In this document: positions 16,184 to 25,379 of the stretch, piece after piece
Layout of the letters: each line of letters opens with the position of its first letter
Numbering within the stretch: the stretch's first letter is position 1
Source of the DNA: Plantibacter flavus
Lineage (GTDB): Bacteria > Actinomycetota > Actinomycetes > Actinomycetales > Microbacteriaceae
Assembly: GCF_900177615.1 (NCBI RefSeq)
Contig: NZ_FXAP01000001.1
Location: 1,246,825-1,310,824, forward strand
Reading direction: 5' to 3'
DNA length: 64,000 bases
Notes under the pieces: generated by a model
The model's database searches: none
Told to the model about the DNA's origin: nothing
The model's input: the letters and a program-made list of their open reading frames with translations, nothing else
Made by a program: the position numbers and the translations under genes

Positions 16184-16197
16184 TAAGGCTAGCCTTA
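16184..16197. promoter_or_regulatory. Iron-box-like palindrome (candidate DtxR/IdeR site)
   Basis: TAAGGCTAGCCTTA is a perfect 14-bp palindrome in the divergent region between trpD and ctaE. It shares the AGGCTA-CCT core of the actinobacterial DtxR/IdeR consensus (TTAGGTTAGGCTAACCTAA), though the outer positions match only in part. It lies about 57 bp upstream of the ctaE -10 element and about 90 bp from that of trpD. Confidence 0.5.
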
Positions 16198-16253
16198 CTG
16201 ATCCGAGCGTGCTCGCCGCCCCCGAAATGCGAAAAACCGCTCCGGCTTTCGGC

Positions 16254-16259
16254 CATAAT
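16254..16259 (+). promoter_or_regulatory. Candidate -10 element of the ctaE-qcrCAB operon
   Basis: CATAAT is followed by GGAGGG and then GTG 16266. The six-base gap suits a leaderless transcript. The GGAGGG could instead be a ribosome site, but it would touch the start codon, which is too close for normal use. Confidence 0.45.
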
Positions 16260-16265
16260 GGAGGG

Positions 16266-16895
16266 GTGACGAGCACCTCAATCAACCTTGCGCCGAGCGC
16301 GCCCCGGATCAACCGACCGAACACGGTCGCGGTTGGAACGATCGTCTGGCTGGGCAGCGAGGTCATGTTCTTCGCCGGCCTCTTCGCGATCTACTTCACG
16401 CTGCGATCGATGGCTCCCGAGCTGTGGGCGGCCGAGGCCGGTCGCCTGAACGTCCCGTACTCGACGATCAACACGATCATCCTCGTGTCCTCGTCGTTCA
16501 CGTGCCAGTTCGGCGTCTTCGCCGCGGAGCGCATGCAGCCCCGCATGACGGGCTGGAGCCCGCGCAAGTGGGGCATGGTCGAGTGGTTCTTCCTCACCTA
16601 CGCCCTCGGCGCAGTGTTCGTCTCCGGCCAGATCCTCGAGTACGCGACGCTCGTCAGCGAGGGCATCTCCCTCAGCTCGAACGCGTACGGCTCGGCGTTC
16701 TACCTCACGACCGGCTTCCACGGCCTGCACGTGACCGGCGGCCTCATCGCCTTCCTCCTCGTGATCGGCCGCGCATACGCCGTCAAACGATTCGGCCACA
16801 AGGAGGCGACGAGCGCCATCGTCGTCTCGTACTACTGGCACTTCGTCGACGTCGTGTGGATCGGCCTCTACTTCGTCATCTACATCCTGCGCTGA
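16266..16895 (+). CDS. ctaE: Cytochrome c oxidase subunit III
   Basis: 209-residue membrane subunit of the aa3 oxidase with about five helices, the short actinobacterial form. Visible features are [20 protein letters not shown] in the first helix, the [12 protein letters not shown] helix, and the C-terminal [15 protein letters not shown] pattern. The GTG at 16266 gives the typical actinobacterial start ([13 protein letters not shown]); the frame upstream is open but has no homologous sequence. First gene of ctaE-qcrC-qcrA-qcrB, so subunit III is transcribed with the bc1 complex rather than with subunits I and II. Confidence 0.95.
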   Translation: MTSTSINLAPSAPRINRPNTVAVGTIVWLGSEVMFFAGLFAIYFTLRSMAPELWAAEAGRLNVPYSTINTIILVSSSFTCQFGVFAAERMQPRMTGWSPRKWGMVEWFFLTYALGAVFVSGQILEYATLVSEGISLSSNAYGSAFYLTTGFHGLHVTGGLIAFLLVIGRAYAVKRFGHKEATSAIVVSYYWHFVDVVWIGLYFVIYILR

Positions 16896-16901
16896 CCCGG
16901 A

Positions 16902-17759
16902 ATGACTGACTCCATGAAGACTGACCCCACCCAGACGACGACCACCAAGGCGTCCAAGAAGGCCGCTCGCGCCACGCGCAAGAGCGGCCGCCGCAGCCCG
17001 TTCGCCTCGGCAGCGCTGCTCGCCATCGGCCTCCTCGTGACCGGTGGCGCCTACGCAGCCGTCAGCGTCAGCACGGCCAGCGCGGAGCCCGTCGCCGCCG
17101 CCAAGTCGCAGGCCTCCGTCGACGAGGGCGAGAAGCTCTTCTCCGCGAACTGCGCCACCTGCCACGGCCTCGACATGCAGGGCACGACCGCCGGACCGAG
17201 CCTCCTCGGCGTCGGTGCCGCCGCCGTCGACTTCCAGGTCGGCACCGGCCGGATGCCGCTGCAGAACCAGGGCCCGCAGGCCCCGGAGAAGCCCGTGCAG
17301 TTCACCGAGGAGCAGATCTCGTCCCTCGCGGCCTACGTCGCCTCGGTCGCACCCGGCCCGGAGATCCCCGAGGAGCAGTACCTGGACGGTGAGGGCGACG
17401 CCTCCAACGGCGCACAGCTCTTCCGCATCAACTGCGCGATGTGCCACAACGTCGCAGCCGCCGGTGGTGCCCTGACCGAGGGCAAGTACGCTCCCTCGCT
17501 CGTCGGCGTCAGCGCCGCCCACATCTACGAGGCCATGATCACCGGCCCGCAGAACATGCCCGTCTTCAACGACATGAACCTCTCCCCCGAGGACAAGCGC
17601 GACATCATCACCGCGCTCAAGTTCATGGAGAAGAACCCGTCACCGGGCGGCAACGACCTCGGCTCGCTCGGCCCCGTCTCCGAGGGCCTGTTCCTCTGGA
17701 TCTTCGGCCTCGGCTCGATCGTGGCCCTCACCGTCTGGATCACCGCGAAGTCGAACTGA
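16902..17759 (+). CDS. qcrC: Diheme cytochrome c subunit of the bc1 complex
   Basis: 285-residue membrane-bound cytochrome cc. A lysine/arginine-rich start is followed by a transmembrane anchor (about residues 32-52), two cytochrome c domains with CATCHG and CAMCHN heme-binding motifs, and a C-terminal membrane helix (FLWIFGLGSIVALTVWI). Two c-type hemes on one subunit are the hallmark of actinobacterial bc1-aa3 supercomplexes, which lack a soluble cytochrome c. It lies 6 bp after ctaE. ATG 16902 and ATG 16914 are both possible starts; neither has a strong ribosome site. Confidence 0.95.
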   Translation: MTDSMKTDPTQTTTTKASKKAARATRKSGRRSPFASAALLAIGLLVTGGAYAAVSVSTASAEPVAAAKSQASVDEGEKLFSANCATCHGLDMQGTTAGPSLLGVGAAAVDFQVGTGRMPLQNQGPQAPEKPVQFTEEQISSLAAYVASVAPGPEIPEEQYLDGEGDASNGAQLFRINCAMCHNVAAAGGALTEGKYAPSLVGVSAAHIYEAMITGPQNMPVFNDMNLSPEDKRDIITALKFMEKNPSPGGNDLGSLGPVSEGLFLWIFGLGSIVALTVWITAKSN

Positions 17760-17794
17760 CCGACGCGGATCGACAACACGTAAGAAGGAGCACC

Positions 17795-18880
17795 ATGGCT
17801 CACGACAACTCGAGCGGCTCGGGTCACCCAGCCGCCGACTCGTCTGCCGATCCGTCCGCCCACGGGCAGGAGCTGCAGGTCGCGACCGGTACCGGGGTCA
17901 TCTCCCGCGACGCCGTCGTCGACCCCGGCCTGCCTCCGCACCGGAAGCGCGTCACGGACCTCGACCCCAAGAAGGACAAGCGGGCCGAGCGCGCCGTCTA
18001 CACCCTCTTCTACCTGTCGATCGCCGGCAGCGTCTGGGCGGTCGCCGCCTACATGGCGTTCCCGATCGAGCCCGAGGACATCGCCTCGGTCCGCCTGAAC
18101 AACCTGTTCATCGGTCTCGGCATGGCGTTGGCCCTGCTGGCGATCGGTATCGGTGCCGTGCACTGGGGCAAGGCCCTCATGCACGACGAAGAGGGCATCG
18201 ACTACCGTCACAAGGTCGGCGGCAACCAGGCCAGCCGCGATCGCGCGGTGGAGATCATGCACCAGGCGAACGTCGAGTCCGGCATCGGACGACGCGCGCT
18301 CATCCGTAACAGCCTCATCGGCTCGCTCATCGTCTTCCCGCTCCCCGGCATCGCGTTGTTCCGCGGTCTCGCGCCGTACGACGAAGACCCCGTCGAGCTC
18401 ATGCAGCACACGATGTGGAAGGAAGGCACGCGCCTCGCACGCGACCCTTCCGGTACGCCCATCAAGGCGTCCGACGTGACCCTCGGTAGCGCGTTCCACG
18501 TGATCCCCGAGAACCTCCACGAGGCCGACCACGTCCTCAACGAGAAGGCCAAGGCGATCGTGCTGCTCATGCGGCTGAAGCCCGAAGACCTCGTCGAGGA
18601 GGAGTCCAAGAAGGACTGGTCCTACGACGGCATCGTCGCCTACTCCAAGGTGTGCACGCACGTCGGTTGCCCGGTCGCGCTCTACGAGCAGCAGACGCAC
18701 CACCTCCTCTGCCCCTGCCACCAGTCGCAGTTCGATGTCACGAACCACTGCGCGGTCATCTTCGGACCGGCCGCCCGGCCGCTTCCGCAGCTGCCGATCA
18801 CCGTCGACGACGAGGGCTACCTCGTCGCGCGGAGCGACTTCCACGAACCTGTCGGCCCGAGCTTCTGGGAGCGTCATTGA
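17795..18880 (+). CDS. qcrA: Rieske iron-sulfur subunit of the bc1 complex
   Basis: 361-residue Rieske protein. The N-terminal part is hydrophilic, then three transmembrane helices follow (about residues 70-90, 105-125 and 170-190), an arrangement found only in Actinobacteria. The [2Fe-2S] ligands are in CTHVGC and CPCHQSQFD. The ATG at 17795 has an AAGAAGGAG ribosome site. The stop codon overlaps the TTG start of qcrB. Confidence 0.95.
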   Translation: MAHDNSSGSGHPAADSSADPSAHGQELQVATGTGVISRDAVVDPGLPPHRKRVTDLDPKKDKRAERAVYTLFYLSIAGSVWAVAAYMAFPIEPEDIASVRLNNLFIGLGMALALLAIGIGAVHWGKALMHDEEGIDYRHKVGGNQASRDRAVEIMHQANVESGIGRRALIRNSLIGSLIVFPLPGIALFRGLAPYDEDPVELMQHTMWKEGTRLARDPSGTPIKASDVTLGSAFHVIPENLHEADHVLNEKAKAIVLLMRLKPEDLVEEESKKDWSYDGIVAYSKVCTHVGCPVALYEQQTHHLLCPCHQSQFDVTNHCAVIFGPAARPLPQLPITVDDEGYLVARSDFHEPVGPSFWERH

Positions 18881-20511
18881 GCACCTCGACCGCAACACGC
18901 GCCCCTGAGCAGGCCAAGGCCGCTCCGGCGAAGAGCTCCGGTGGTTTCACCGGCGCCGCAGCGAACTACCTCGAAGAGCGGACGTCCATCTCGGTCGCCG
19001 TCAAGGAGTTCGGCCGCAAGATCTTCCCCGACCACTGGTCGTTCCTCCTCGGCGAGGTCGCGCTCTACAGCTTCGTCATCATCCTGCTGTCGGGCTCCTT
19101 CCTCACCTTCTTCTTCCAGGCATCGATGGCGGAAGTCCACTACGACGGGTCCTTCGTCCCGCTGAAGAACATCGAGATGTCCGTCGCCATGGCGTCGACG
19201 CTCGACATCTCTTTCGACATCCGCGGCGGCCTCCTGATGCGTCAGGTGCACCACTGGGCGGCCCTGCTGTTCGTGGCGTCCATCGGCCTGCACATGCTGC
19301 GCATCTTCTTCACCGGTGCGTTCCGGAAGCCGCGTGAGCTGAACTGGGTGATCGGTTTCGTCCTGTTCATCCTGGCCATGGCCGAGGGCTTCACCGGGTA
19401 CTCGCTGCCCGACGACCTGCTCTCCGGTAACGGTCTGCGGATCATCGACGGCATGGTCAAGGGTCTGCCCATCATCGGTACGTGGACGACCTTCCTGCTG
19501 TTCGGTGGAGAGTTCCCGGGCACCGACATCGTCGGCCGGCTCTACACGCTCCACATCCTGCTCCTGCCGGCGCTGGTGCTGCTCTTCATCGCCCTGCACC
19601 TGGTGTTCGTCGTCGTGCACAAGCACACGCAGTTCCCGGGCGCCGGTCGCACCGAGCAGAACGTGGTCGGATTCCCCGTCCTCCCCGTCTACGCGGCGAA
19701 GGCCGGTGGCTTCTTCTTCATCGTCTTCGGTGTCGTGATGCTCATCGCCTCGCTGTTCACGATCAACCCGATCTGGAACTACGGACCGTACGACCCCTCC
19801 CCGGTCTCGGCGGGTACGCAGCCTGACTGGTACATCGGGTTCGCCGACGGCGCGCTCCGCCTGGTTCCCCCGCACCTCGAGTTCGTCCTCTGGGATCACA
19901 CGTTCTCGTTCAACATCATCCTTCCCGTCCTCGTCCTGGGTCTGTTCATCGTCACGGTGTTCATCTACCCGTTCGTCGAGGCGTGGATCACGGGTGACAA
20001 GCGCGAGCACCACATCCTCGACCGTCCGCGCAACGCGCCGACCCGCACCGCCATCGGTGCTGCCGGTGTCACCTTCTACGCCGCCCTGTGGGCTGCTGCG
20101 AGCTCGGACATCATCGCCACCCACTTCAAGGTGACGATGGAGGGCGTGATCCACACGCTGCAGGCGATCCTCATCCTCGGACCGTTCATCGCCTACTTCA
20201 TCGCGAAGCGGACCTGCCTGGCGCTGCAGAAGAAGGATCGCGAGATCCTCCTCCACGGGTACGAGACCGGGCGCATCGTCCGCCTCCCCGGTGGCGAGTT
20301 CATCGAAGTCCACGAGCCCGTCGACGAGTACGAGCGCTGGCGCCTCGCGAGCTACGACGACCACAAGCCGTTGATGATCCGTCCGAACGCCAAGGGCAAG
20401 ATCACCGGTGTCCAGAAGGCTCGCGCCGCGATGTCCCGCTGGTTCTTCGAGGATCGGATCGCTCCGGTCACGAACACGGAGATCGAACGTTCCCACGGCG
20501 ACCACCACTAG
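18877..20511 (+). CDS. qcrB: Cytochrome b subunit of the bc1 complex
   Basis: 544-residue cytochrome b with eight or nine helices. The heme-coordinating histidines are in RQVHHWAALLF and in the LHILLLPALVLLFIALHLV helix, and the quinol site PDWY is present. The C-terminal extension of about 120 residues (DREILLHGYETGRIV and following) is specific to actinobacterial QcrB. The TTG start at 18877 overlaps the qcrA stop by four bases (TTGA), indicating translational coupling; no other start fits. Target of the Q203 class of inhibitors in mycobacteria. Last gene of its operon. Confidence 0.95.
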   Translation: MSTSTATRAPEQAKAAPAKSSGGFTGAAANYLEERTSISVAVKEFGRKIFPDHWSFLLGEVALYSFVIILLSGSFLTFFFQASMAEVHYDGSFVPLKNIEMSVAMASTLDISFDIRGGLLMRQVHHWAALLFVASIGLHMLRIFFTGAFRKPRELNWVIGFVLFILAMAEGFTGYSLPDDLLSGNGLRIIDGMVKGLPIIGTWTTFLLFGGEFPGTDIVGRLYTLHILLLPALVLLFIALHLVFVVVHKHTQFPGAGRTEQNVVGFPVLPVYAAKAGGFFFIVFGVVMLIASLFTINPIWNYGPYDPSPVSAGTQPDWYIGFADGALRLVPPHLEFVLWDHTFSFNIILPVLVLGLFIVTVFIYPFVEAWITGDKREHHILDRPRNAPTRTAIGAAGVTFYAALWAAASSDIIATHFKVTMEGVIHTLQAILILGPFIAYFIAKRTCLALQKKDREILLHGYETGRIVRLPGGEFIEVHEPVDEYERWRLASYDDHKPLMIRPNAKGKITGVQKARAAMSRWFFEDRIAPVTNTEIERSHGDHH

Positions 20512-20524
20512 GCGGATCCCCTGG

Positions 20525-20560
20525 GAAAGCCCCGCAGTCCTCACGGACTGCGGGGCTTTC
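20525..20560 (+). terminator. Rho-independent-type terminator after qcrB
   Basis: A perfect 16-bp stem (GAAAGCCCCGCAGTCC, loop TCAC) begins 13 bp after the qcrB stop; the distal arm ends in CTTTC. It closes the ctaE-qcrCAB operon. Confidence 0.88.
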
Positions 20561-21194
20561 GTCATTGAGGGCGGGTATCGCCGAACTGCGCCGCGGCAAG
20601 ACGCGTGCGACAGCGGACGTCCGTGCAGTCCTCTCCCCCGTTCTCCGGGCGACGAGGGCCGCTGTGGGCAATGTGAGCGCTTCGTACACACTCAGGGCCC
20701 CACGTTCGCTCACCGCGGCTCACCGGCATTCCTGCGCGACAGCAGACGATGGGAGCCGATCGACCGGCCCCGGGGGCGACGTTCCCGACCCAGGGCGTTC
20801 AGGACCGTACCGAGGAGACACCGGACCGCTGCCGCCCTCCGACGGGCTCAGGGACCGGAATACCTGCGCCAGATCCCTTCCGTACGCACCCTGAGTCCTC
20901 TGCGGGCGGCGTGTGCCCCCGACAGGCTCAGGACGAGGTTCGCACTCTGCGCCAGGTCTCTTCGATACACACGCTGAGTCCCCTGTTGGCGGCGGTGTGC
21001 GCCCCTCGACAGTCTTCAGGGACCAGGGGCGCTCCCCTGGTCCCTGAGACGTGCGCAGGGGTCACACCGGAGTACGGCTGCCACTGTGTGAGCAGCCTGG
21101 TCTGCCGGAAGGGTGAGGGTCACGACTTCGGGCGCTGTCCTCGCACCATGGCGGCTGCTTGTTCTCAGCGTCCAAGCGAGCACCAGAACACGAG
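20561..21194. other. Non-coding convergence zone between qcrB and the ctaCDF arm
   Basis: About 630 bp without a gene I can support. Open frames cross it, but they show low-complexity Arg/Pro/Ser composition, no family resemblance and no ribosome sites. It holds degenerate repeats at 20831-21050 and an isolated strong hairpin. The remaining parts show nothing I recognise. Confidence 0.7.
20831..21050. repeat. Degenerate tandem repeat, about 80-85 bp unit, ending in a hairpin
   Basis: Two clear copies: the first from about 20831 with GACGGGCTCA (20841), CTGCGCCAGATC (20864) and CTGAGTCC (20891); the second from about 20911 with GACAGGCTCA (20921), CTGCGCCAGGTC (20947) and CTGAGTCC (20974). 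A third partial copy starts near 20995 and runs into a 14-bp perfect stem (TCAGGGACCAGGGG with loop CGCT, 21016-21047). A diverged CTTCGTACACACTCAGG copy lies near 20672. The CGACAGGCTCAGG and CTTCGATACACACGCTGAG parts resemble REP-like elements scattered in actinobacterial genomes. Confidence 0.65.
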
Positions 21195-21223
21195 AGAGCC
21201 CCCGAGCATGGCTCGGGGGCTCT
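21195..21223 (-). terminator. Terminator of the ctaC-ctaD-ctaF-GNAT operon
   Basis: A perfect 13-bp stem (AGAGCCCCCGAGC, loop ATG) lies 16 bp beyond the stop codon of the GNAT gene. It closes the minus-strand oxidase operon. Confidence 0.82.
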
Positions 21224-21239
21224 TCGATGACAACTTGGA

Positions 21240-21692
21240 TCAGCCCAGCGGGAGGATCTTCTTGTAGAACTCCGCCGTCACGTTGTAGCCGAGACGACGA
21301 TAGAAGTCGCCGGCTCGAGAGGTGGACATCGTCAGCTGGCGCGCACCGCGTTCGACGGCGTAGTGCTCGTTCGCCTCGACCAGGGCCGATCCGATGCCGG
21401 CGCCGCGGGCGGTCTCGTCGACCACGAGCTCCTGCAGGTGGGCCGTCAGGCCGGCCGCGTGCAGCAGCCGCGACACCGTCATCAGGGTGTATCCGACGAC
21501 ACGATCCGATTCGTCGACCGCGACGTACAGTACGTTGGTCTCGTCTTCACGAGGGCGCATGACGTTGTTGTAGGCGGCCATGAAATCGTCCGCAGCAGGC
21601 GGGATGGACCCGGTGATCAGCTGGCCGGCCAGCGCGAAGACGGCTGAACGGTCGTCGGACTGACCACGGCGGATGCTGAACGAGGCGACCAT
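21240..21692 (-). CDS. GNAT family N-acetyltransferase
   Basis: 150-residue acetyltransferase. The acetyl-CoA binding motif A is clear (HLQELVVDETARGAGIGSALVE, with R/Q-x-x-G-x-G/A as ARGAGIGSAL, about residues 95-105). The C-terminal region FYRRLGYNVTAEFYKK is typical of GNAT motif B. Substrate unknown. The ATG overlaps the ctaF stop by one base (TGATG), so it is translated with the oxidase genes; a role in oxidase function is not implied by its family. Confidence 0.88.
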   Translation of the reverse strand: MVASFSIRRGQSDDRSAVFALAGQLITGSIPPAADDFMAAYNNVMRPREDETNVLYVAVDESDRVVGYTLMTVSRLLHAAGLTAHLQELVVDETARGAGIGSALVEANEHYAVERGARQLTMSTSRAGDFYRRLGYNVTAEFYKKILPLG

Positions 21693-22114
21693 CAGCGCGC
21701 GAAGTATCCGCGGTAGTACTCGTAGTTCCAGCCGACAACCGCGATCACGACGAGCGGGATGCCGATGATCGCAATCCAGAACCCGACCGCCAGACCGAGC
21801 ACGAGCAGACCGCACGCACCGGCGAGGATGATCGGCCACCAGCTCCACGGGCTGAAGTGCCCGATCTCCGGGTCGCCGTCGTCGATGTTTGCCGTCAGCG
21901 TGTCCTCGGGGAGCTCGGCGCCCTGGCTCTTGTGCACCCGGCTGAGGTAGAAGCCGAGGAAGGCACTGAGGATCGCGGCCAGAGCCAGGGTGACCGTGCC
22001 GACCCACTCGACCCGGCCGTGCAGCGGGTCGACGAGCGACCACACCGTGTAGACCGCGCAGAGGAGGGTGCAGAACACCGTCAGGATCGTGAAGAGGATG
22101 ATATTGGCGCGCAT
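21692..22114 (-). CDS. ctaF: Cytochrome c oxidase subunit IV (actinobacterial CtaF)
   Basis: 140-residue membrane subunit specific to actinobacterial aa3 oxidase. Four helices are seen: two at about 5-30 and 40-60, then two at about 95-130 after a polar loop holding GHFSPWSWWPI. It ends WNYEYYRGYFAR, characteristic of the family. It lies 5 bp after ctaD in the ctaC-ctaD-ctaF order used across the phylum. Confidence 0.92.
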   Translation of the reverse strand: MRANIILFTILTVFCTLLCAVYTVWSLVDPLHGRVEWVGTVTLALAAILSAFLGFYLSRVHKSQGAELPEDTLTANIDDGDPEIGHFSPWSWWPIILAGACGLLVLGLAVGFWIAIIGIPLVVIAVVGWNYEYYRGYFAR

Positions 22115-22119
22115 GGCGG

Positions 22120-23847
22120 CTACTTCACCTTTCCGGCGTCGAGATCGAGCGTGGGTGCGTCAGGCGCGTCCTTCGCAGGACCGACGCCGACCGGGATACC
22201 GACCTCGGGGTGGTGGAGGTCGAAGGCCGGGCGCTCCGAGCGGATGCGCGGGATGGAGACGAAGTTGTGACGCGGCGGGGGCGAGCTGGTCGCCCACTCG
22301 AGCGATCCACCGTAACCCCACGGGTCGTCCTCGGTGACTCGCGGAGCCTTCCGGATCGTGATGTACACGTTCAGGAAGAAGGGCAGCAGCGAGATCGCGA
22401 GGATGAAGGAGCCCACGGTCGACAGCTGGTTCATCCAGGTGAAGCCGTCCTCGGGTGAGTACGTCGCGTAGCGGCGCGGGAACCCGATGACGCCCAGCCA
22501 GTGCTGGATGAGGAACGTCGTGTGGAAGCCGATGAAGAGCAGCCAGAAGTGCCAGTAGCCGAGCTTCTCGTTGAGCATCTTGCCAGTCCACTTCGGCCAC
22601 CAGAAGTAGAAGCCGGCGAACATGGCGAACACGACCGTGCCGAACACCACGTAGTGGAAGTGGGCCACGACGAAGTAGGAGTCGGAGACGTGGAAGTCGA
22701 GCGGCGGCGAAGCGAGGATGACACCGGTGAGCCCGCCGAAGACGAAGGTGATCAGGAAGCCGATCGACCAGAGCATCGGAGTCTCGAAGGTGACCGAGCC
22801 GCGCCACATCGTGCCCAGCCAGTTGAAGATCTTCACGCCGGTCGGAACCGCGATGAGCATCGTCATGAGGGCGAAGAACGGCAGGAGCACCGATCCGGTG
22901 ACGTACATGTGGTGTGCCCACACCGTCACGGAGAGGGCCGCGATCGCGATCGTCGCGTAGATCAGGGTCTTGTACCCGAAGATCGGCTTGCGGCTGAACA
23001 CCGGGAAGATCTCGGACACGATGCCGAAGAACGGCAGCGCGATGATGTAGACCTCGGGGTGCCCGAAGAACCAGAACAGGTGCTGCCACAGGATGACACC
23101 GCCGTTGGCCGCGTCGTAGATGTGGGCGTCGAACACGCGGTCCGCTGCGAGGCCGAAGAGGGCCGCCGCGAGCACCGGGAACGCCATCAGGACGAGGATG
23201 GACGTCACGAGGACGTTCCACGTGAAGATCGGCATGCGGAACATCGTCATGCCGGGGGCGCGCATCGTGATGATCGTGGTGATGAAGTTGACGCCACCGA
23301 GGATGGTGCCGAAGCCGCTGAGCGCCAGGCCGAGGACCCAGAGATTGCCTCCGAGCCCTGGCGAGAACGTCGTACTCGACAGTGGCGCATAGGCGAACCA
23401 GCCGAAGGCGGCGGCACCCTGCGGGGTGAGGAAGCCACCGACGGCGATGAGGCTACCGAAGGCGTAGAGCCAGAACGCGAAGGCGTTCAGACGCGGGAAG
23501 GCGACGTCCGGCGCGCCGATCTGCAGCGGCATGAGCGCGTTCGCGAACCCGGCGAAGAGCGGCGTCGCGAACATGAGGAGCATGATCGTGCCGTGCATCG
23601 TGAAGAGCTGGTTGTACTGCTCCTTCGTCTCCACGATCGTGCCGCCGGGCTCGAACAGCTGGGCGCGGATGATGAGCGCCATCACGCCGCCGAGGCAGAA
23701 GAAGATGAATGAGGCGATCAGGTACATGTACCCGATGGTCTTGTGGTCGGTGGAGGTGATCCACTTGACCAGGATGTTGCCCTTGCGCTCGACCGAGGTG
23801 CGTCCGACGACGCTCGCCTGGCCTGCGGGAAGCGTGGTGGAGGTCAT
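22120..23847 (-). CDS. ctaD: Cytochrome c oxidase subunit I
   Basis: 575-residue catalytic heme-copper subunit with twelve helices. Heme a ligand His is in FTMHGTIM; the CuB site is in [11 protein letters not shown] (cross-linked His-Tyr pair, H and Y in HPEVY) and WAHHMYVTG; heme a/a3 ligands are in [11 protein letters not shown]. The D- and K-channel regions look intact. ATG 23847 overlaps the ctaC stop by four bases (ATGA). A hydrophilic C-terminal tail of about 60 residues is typical of actinobacteria. Confidence 0.97.
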   Translation of the reverse strand: MTSTTLPAGQASVVGRTSVERKGNILVKWITSTDHKTIGYMYLIASFIFFCLGGVMALIIRAQLFEPGGTIVETKEQYNQLFTMHGTIMLLMFATPLFAGFANALMPLQIGAPDVAFPRLNAFAFWLYAFGSLIAVGGFLTPQGAAAFGWFAYAPLSSTTFSPGLGGNLWVLGLALSGFGTILGGVNFITTIITMRAPGMTMFRMPIFTWNVLVTSILVLMAFPVLAAALFGLAADRVFDAHIYDAANGGVILWQHLFWFFGHPEVYIIALPFFGIVSEIFPVFSRKPIFGYKTLIYATIAIAALSVTVWAHHMYVTGSVLLPFFALMTMLIAVPTGVKIFNWLGTMWRGSVTFETPMLWSIGFLITFVFGGLTGVILASPPLDFHVSDSYFVVAHFHYVVFGTVVFAMFAGFYFWWPKWTGKMLNEKLGYWHFWLLFIGFHTTFLIQHWLGVIGFPRRYATYSPEDGFTWMNQLSTVGSFILAISLLPFFLNVYITIRKAPRVTEDDPWGYGGSLEWATSSPPPRHNFVSIPRIRSERPAFDLHHPEVGIPVGVGPAKDAPDAPTLDLDAGKVK

Positions 23848-24746
23848 TCCCCGTCTCCGTGCTCTTCGAGACCTGCCGGCGCCTTGGTGCCGGGGAGGTT
23901 GCTGTTGCGATCGTATTCCGTGCCGTAGTCGCCGATGTTGCCCGACTCGGCCAGGTCTTCGAGGTGCTTGTCGTACTCGGCCTGCGAGACGACCTTCACG
24001 TTGAAGAGCATGAGCGAGTGGTACTCGCCACAGAGCTCGGCGCACTTGCCGGCGTACGTGCCCTCGCGCTCAGGGGTGAAGGACATGTAGTTCGTCTTGC
24101 CCGGGATCATGTCCTTCTTGTAGAGGAAGTCGATGACCCAGAAGGAGTGGATGACGTCGCGCGACTGCAGCGCGATCTTCACCGTCTTGCCGACGGGCAG
24201 GTAGAGCGTGGGGAGTGCGTCCTGGTCGATGACGCCACCGGGCTTCTCATCGGCCTGCACGCCTGCGGTCCAGACGTCCTGGCCGTTGACGGCCTCGTCG
24301 TACACGAAGTCCCACGCCCACTGCTTGGCGAAGACCTCGATGGCCACGTCGGGATCCTCGTACTGGGTCTCGATCGCGTTCTGGTCGCGTGCCGTGAAGG
24401 CGAAGAAGCCGAGGACCAGGATGAGCGGGACGATCGTGTAGAAGATCTCGATCGGCATGTTGTACCGCAGCTGGACCGGGAGACCGGTCTGCCCCTTGCG
24501 ACGTCGGTACACGATGACGGCCCAGATGATGAGCCCCCACGTGATGACACCGACTGCGAGCAGCACCAGCCATGCCGTCACCCACAGGCCCGCGATGCGG
24601 TCCGTGTGGTTCGTGACGGGAGATTCGCCCTCGACGAATCCCGGCAGGTAACCATGCAGTTCCGCCTGCGTACAACCCGCCAGGACTATGGCGAGTGTGG
24701 CTGCGACCGGAATGGCAGCCCATCTGAGACGACGAGTCGAGCGCAC
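23844..24746 (-). CDS. ctaC: Cytochrome c oxidase subunit II
   Basis: 300-residue copper-A subunit. A lipoprotein signal ([12 protein letters not shown], lipobox LAGC near residue 24) and two further transmembrane helices lead to the extracellular cupredoxin domain with [12 protein letters not shown] and the CuA ligands in [17 protein letters not shown] 24746 is chosen because GAAAGG lies 8 nt upstream and it gives a short positively charged signal start; a GTG eight codons further upstream is also possible. First gene of the ctaC-ctaD-ctaF-GNAT operon. A -10-like TAGACT lies at 24787-24792. Confidence 0.94.
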   Translation of the reverse strand: MRSTRRLRWAAIPVAATLAIVLAGCTQAELHGYLPGFVEGESPVTNHTDRIAGLWVTAWLVLLAVGVITWGLIIWAVIVYRRRKGQTGLPVQLRYNMPIEIFYTIVPLILVLGFFAFTARDQNAIETQYEDPDVAIEVFAKQWAWDFVYDEAVNGQDVWTAGVQADEKPGGVIDQDALPTLYLPVGKTVKIALQSRDVIHSFWVIDFLYKKDMIPGKTNYMSFTPEREGTYAGKCAELCGEYHSLMLFNVKVVSQAEYDKHLEDLAESGNIGDYGTEYDRNSNLPGTKAPAGLEEHGDGE

Positions 24747-24856
24747 CTCTGAAACCTTTCGAATACACACCTGTGGATCGCCCCCCAGTCTAGTGGGGAT
24801 GGGCGGTGAACGCCGGACCATTCGCGTCCGCGGTGCGGGATCGTGACCGGAATGAC

Positions 24857-24894
24857 GAAGGGGAAACCACCCGGGACCGGGTAATTTCCCCTTC
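24857..24894 (-). terminator. Terminator after erpA
   Basis: A 10-bp outer stem (GAAGGGGAAA with TTTCCCCTTC) encloses a smaller ACCC/GGGT stem. It starts 15 bp beyond the erpA stop and separates erpA from the ctaC promoter region. Confidence 0.8.
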
Positions 24895-24908
24895 AGGAAG
24901 AATCTGGC

Positions 24909-25274
24909 TCAGTGGAAGCTGTCGCCGCAGGCGCAGCTGCCCTCGGCATTGGGGTTGTCGATGGTGAACCCCTGCTTCTGGATGGTGTCCTCGAAGTCGA
25001 TCTTGGCGCCGTCGAGGTAGGGGACGCTCATCTTGTCGACGATGACCTCGACGCCGTCGAAGTCGACCGTGGCGTCGCCGTCGAGCATGCGCTCGTCGAA
25101 GTACAGCTGGTAGATGAGGCCCGAGCACCCACCCGGCTGGACGGCCACACGGAGACGGAGGTCGTCGCGACCCTCCTGCTCGAGGAGGCTCTTGACCTTC
25201 TGCGCCGCCGTGTCGGACAGGCCGACGCCGTGAGCCGCGTCGATCTTGGTCTCGGTCAGGATGGTGTCGCTCAT
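24909..25274 (-). CDS. erpA: Iron-sulfur cluster insertion protein ErpA (A-type carrier)
   Basis: 121-residue A-type Fe-S carrier. The three cluster-binding cysteines are present: one in VQPGGCSGLIY (C50 region) and two in SCACGDSFH at the end. ATG 25274 has GAGGAG upstream and gives family length. It lies between the dipeptidase and the oxidase operon with its own terminator; a -10-like TAGAAT at 25322-25327 may be its promoter. Likely delivers clusters to Fe-S enzymes, possibly including the Rieske protein, though that link is inference. Confidence 0.94.
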   Translation of the reverse strand: MSDTILTETKIDAAHGVGLSDTAAQKVKSLLEQEGRDDLRLRVAVQPGGCSGLIYQLYFDERMLDGDATVDFDGVEVIVDKMSVPYLDGAKIDFEDTIQKQGFTIDNPNAEGSCACGDSFH

Positions 25275-25379
25275 GATGCTCCTCGCGAGGTCTGGCGGCG
25301 CCGGGTCGACGCCTGTGTGAGATTCTACCGCCTGCCGCGCCGGACGCACCCCGTGGTTCCGGCGGTGCATCCGTCGTGT

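Noticed and set aside
20749-21267. Open frame crossing the repeat region after qcrB
   Set aside because: It runs through tandem repeats and a hairpin, lacks a ribosome site and has no recognisable domain.
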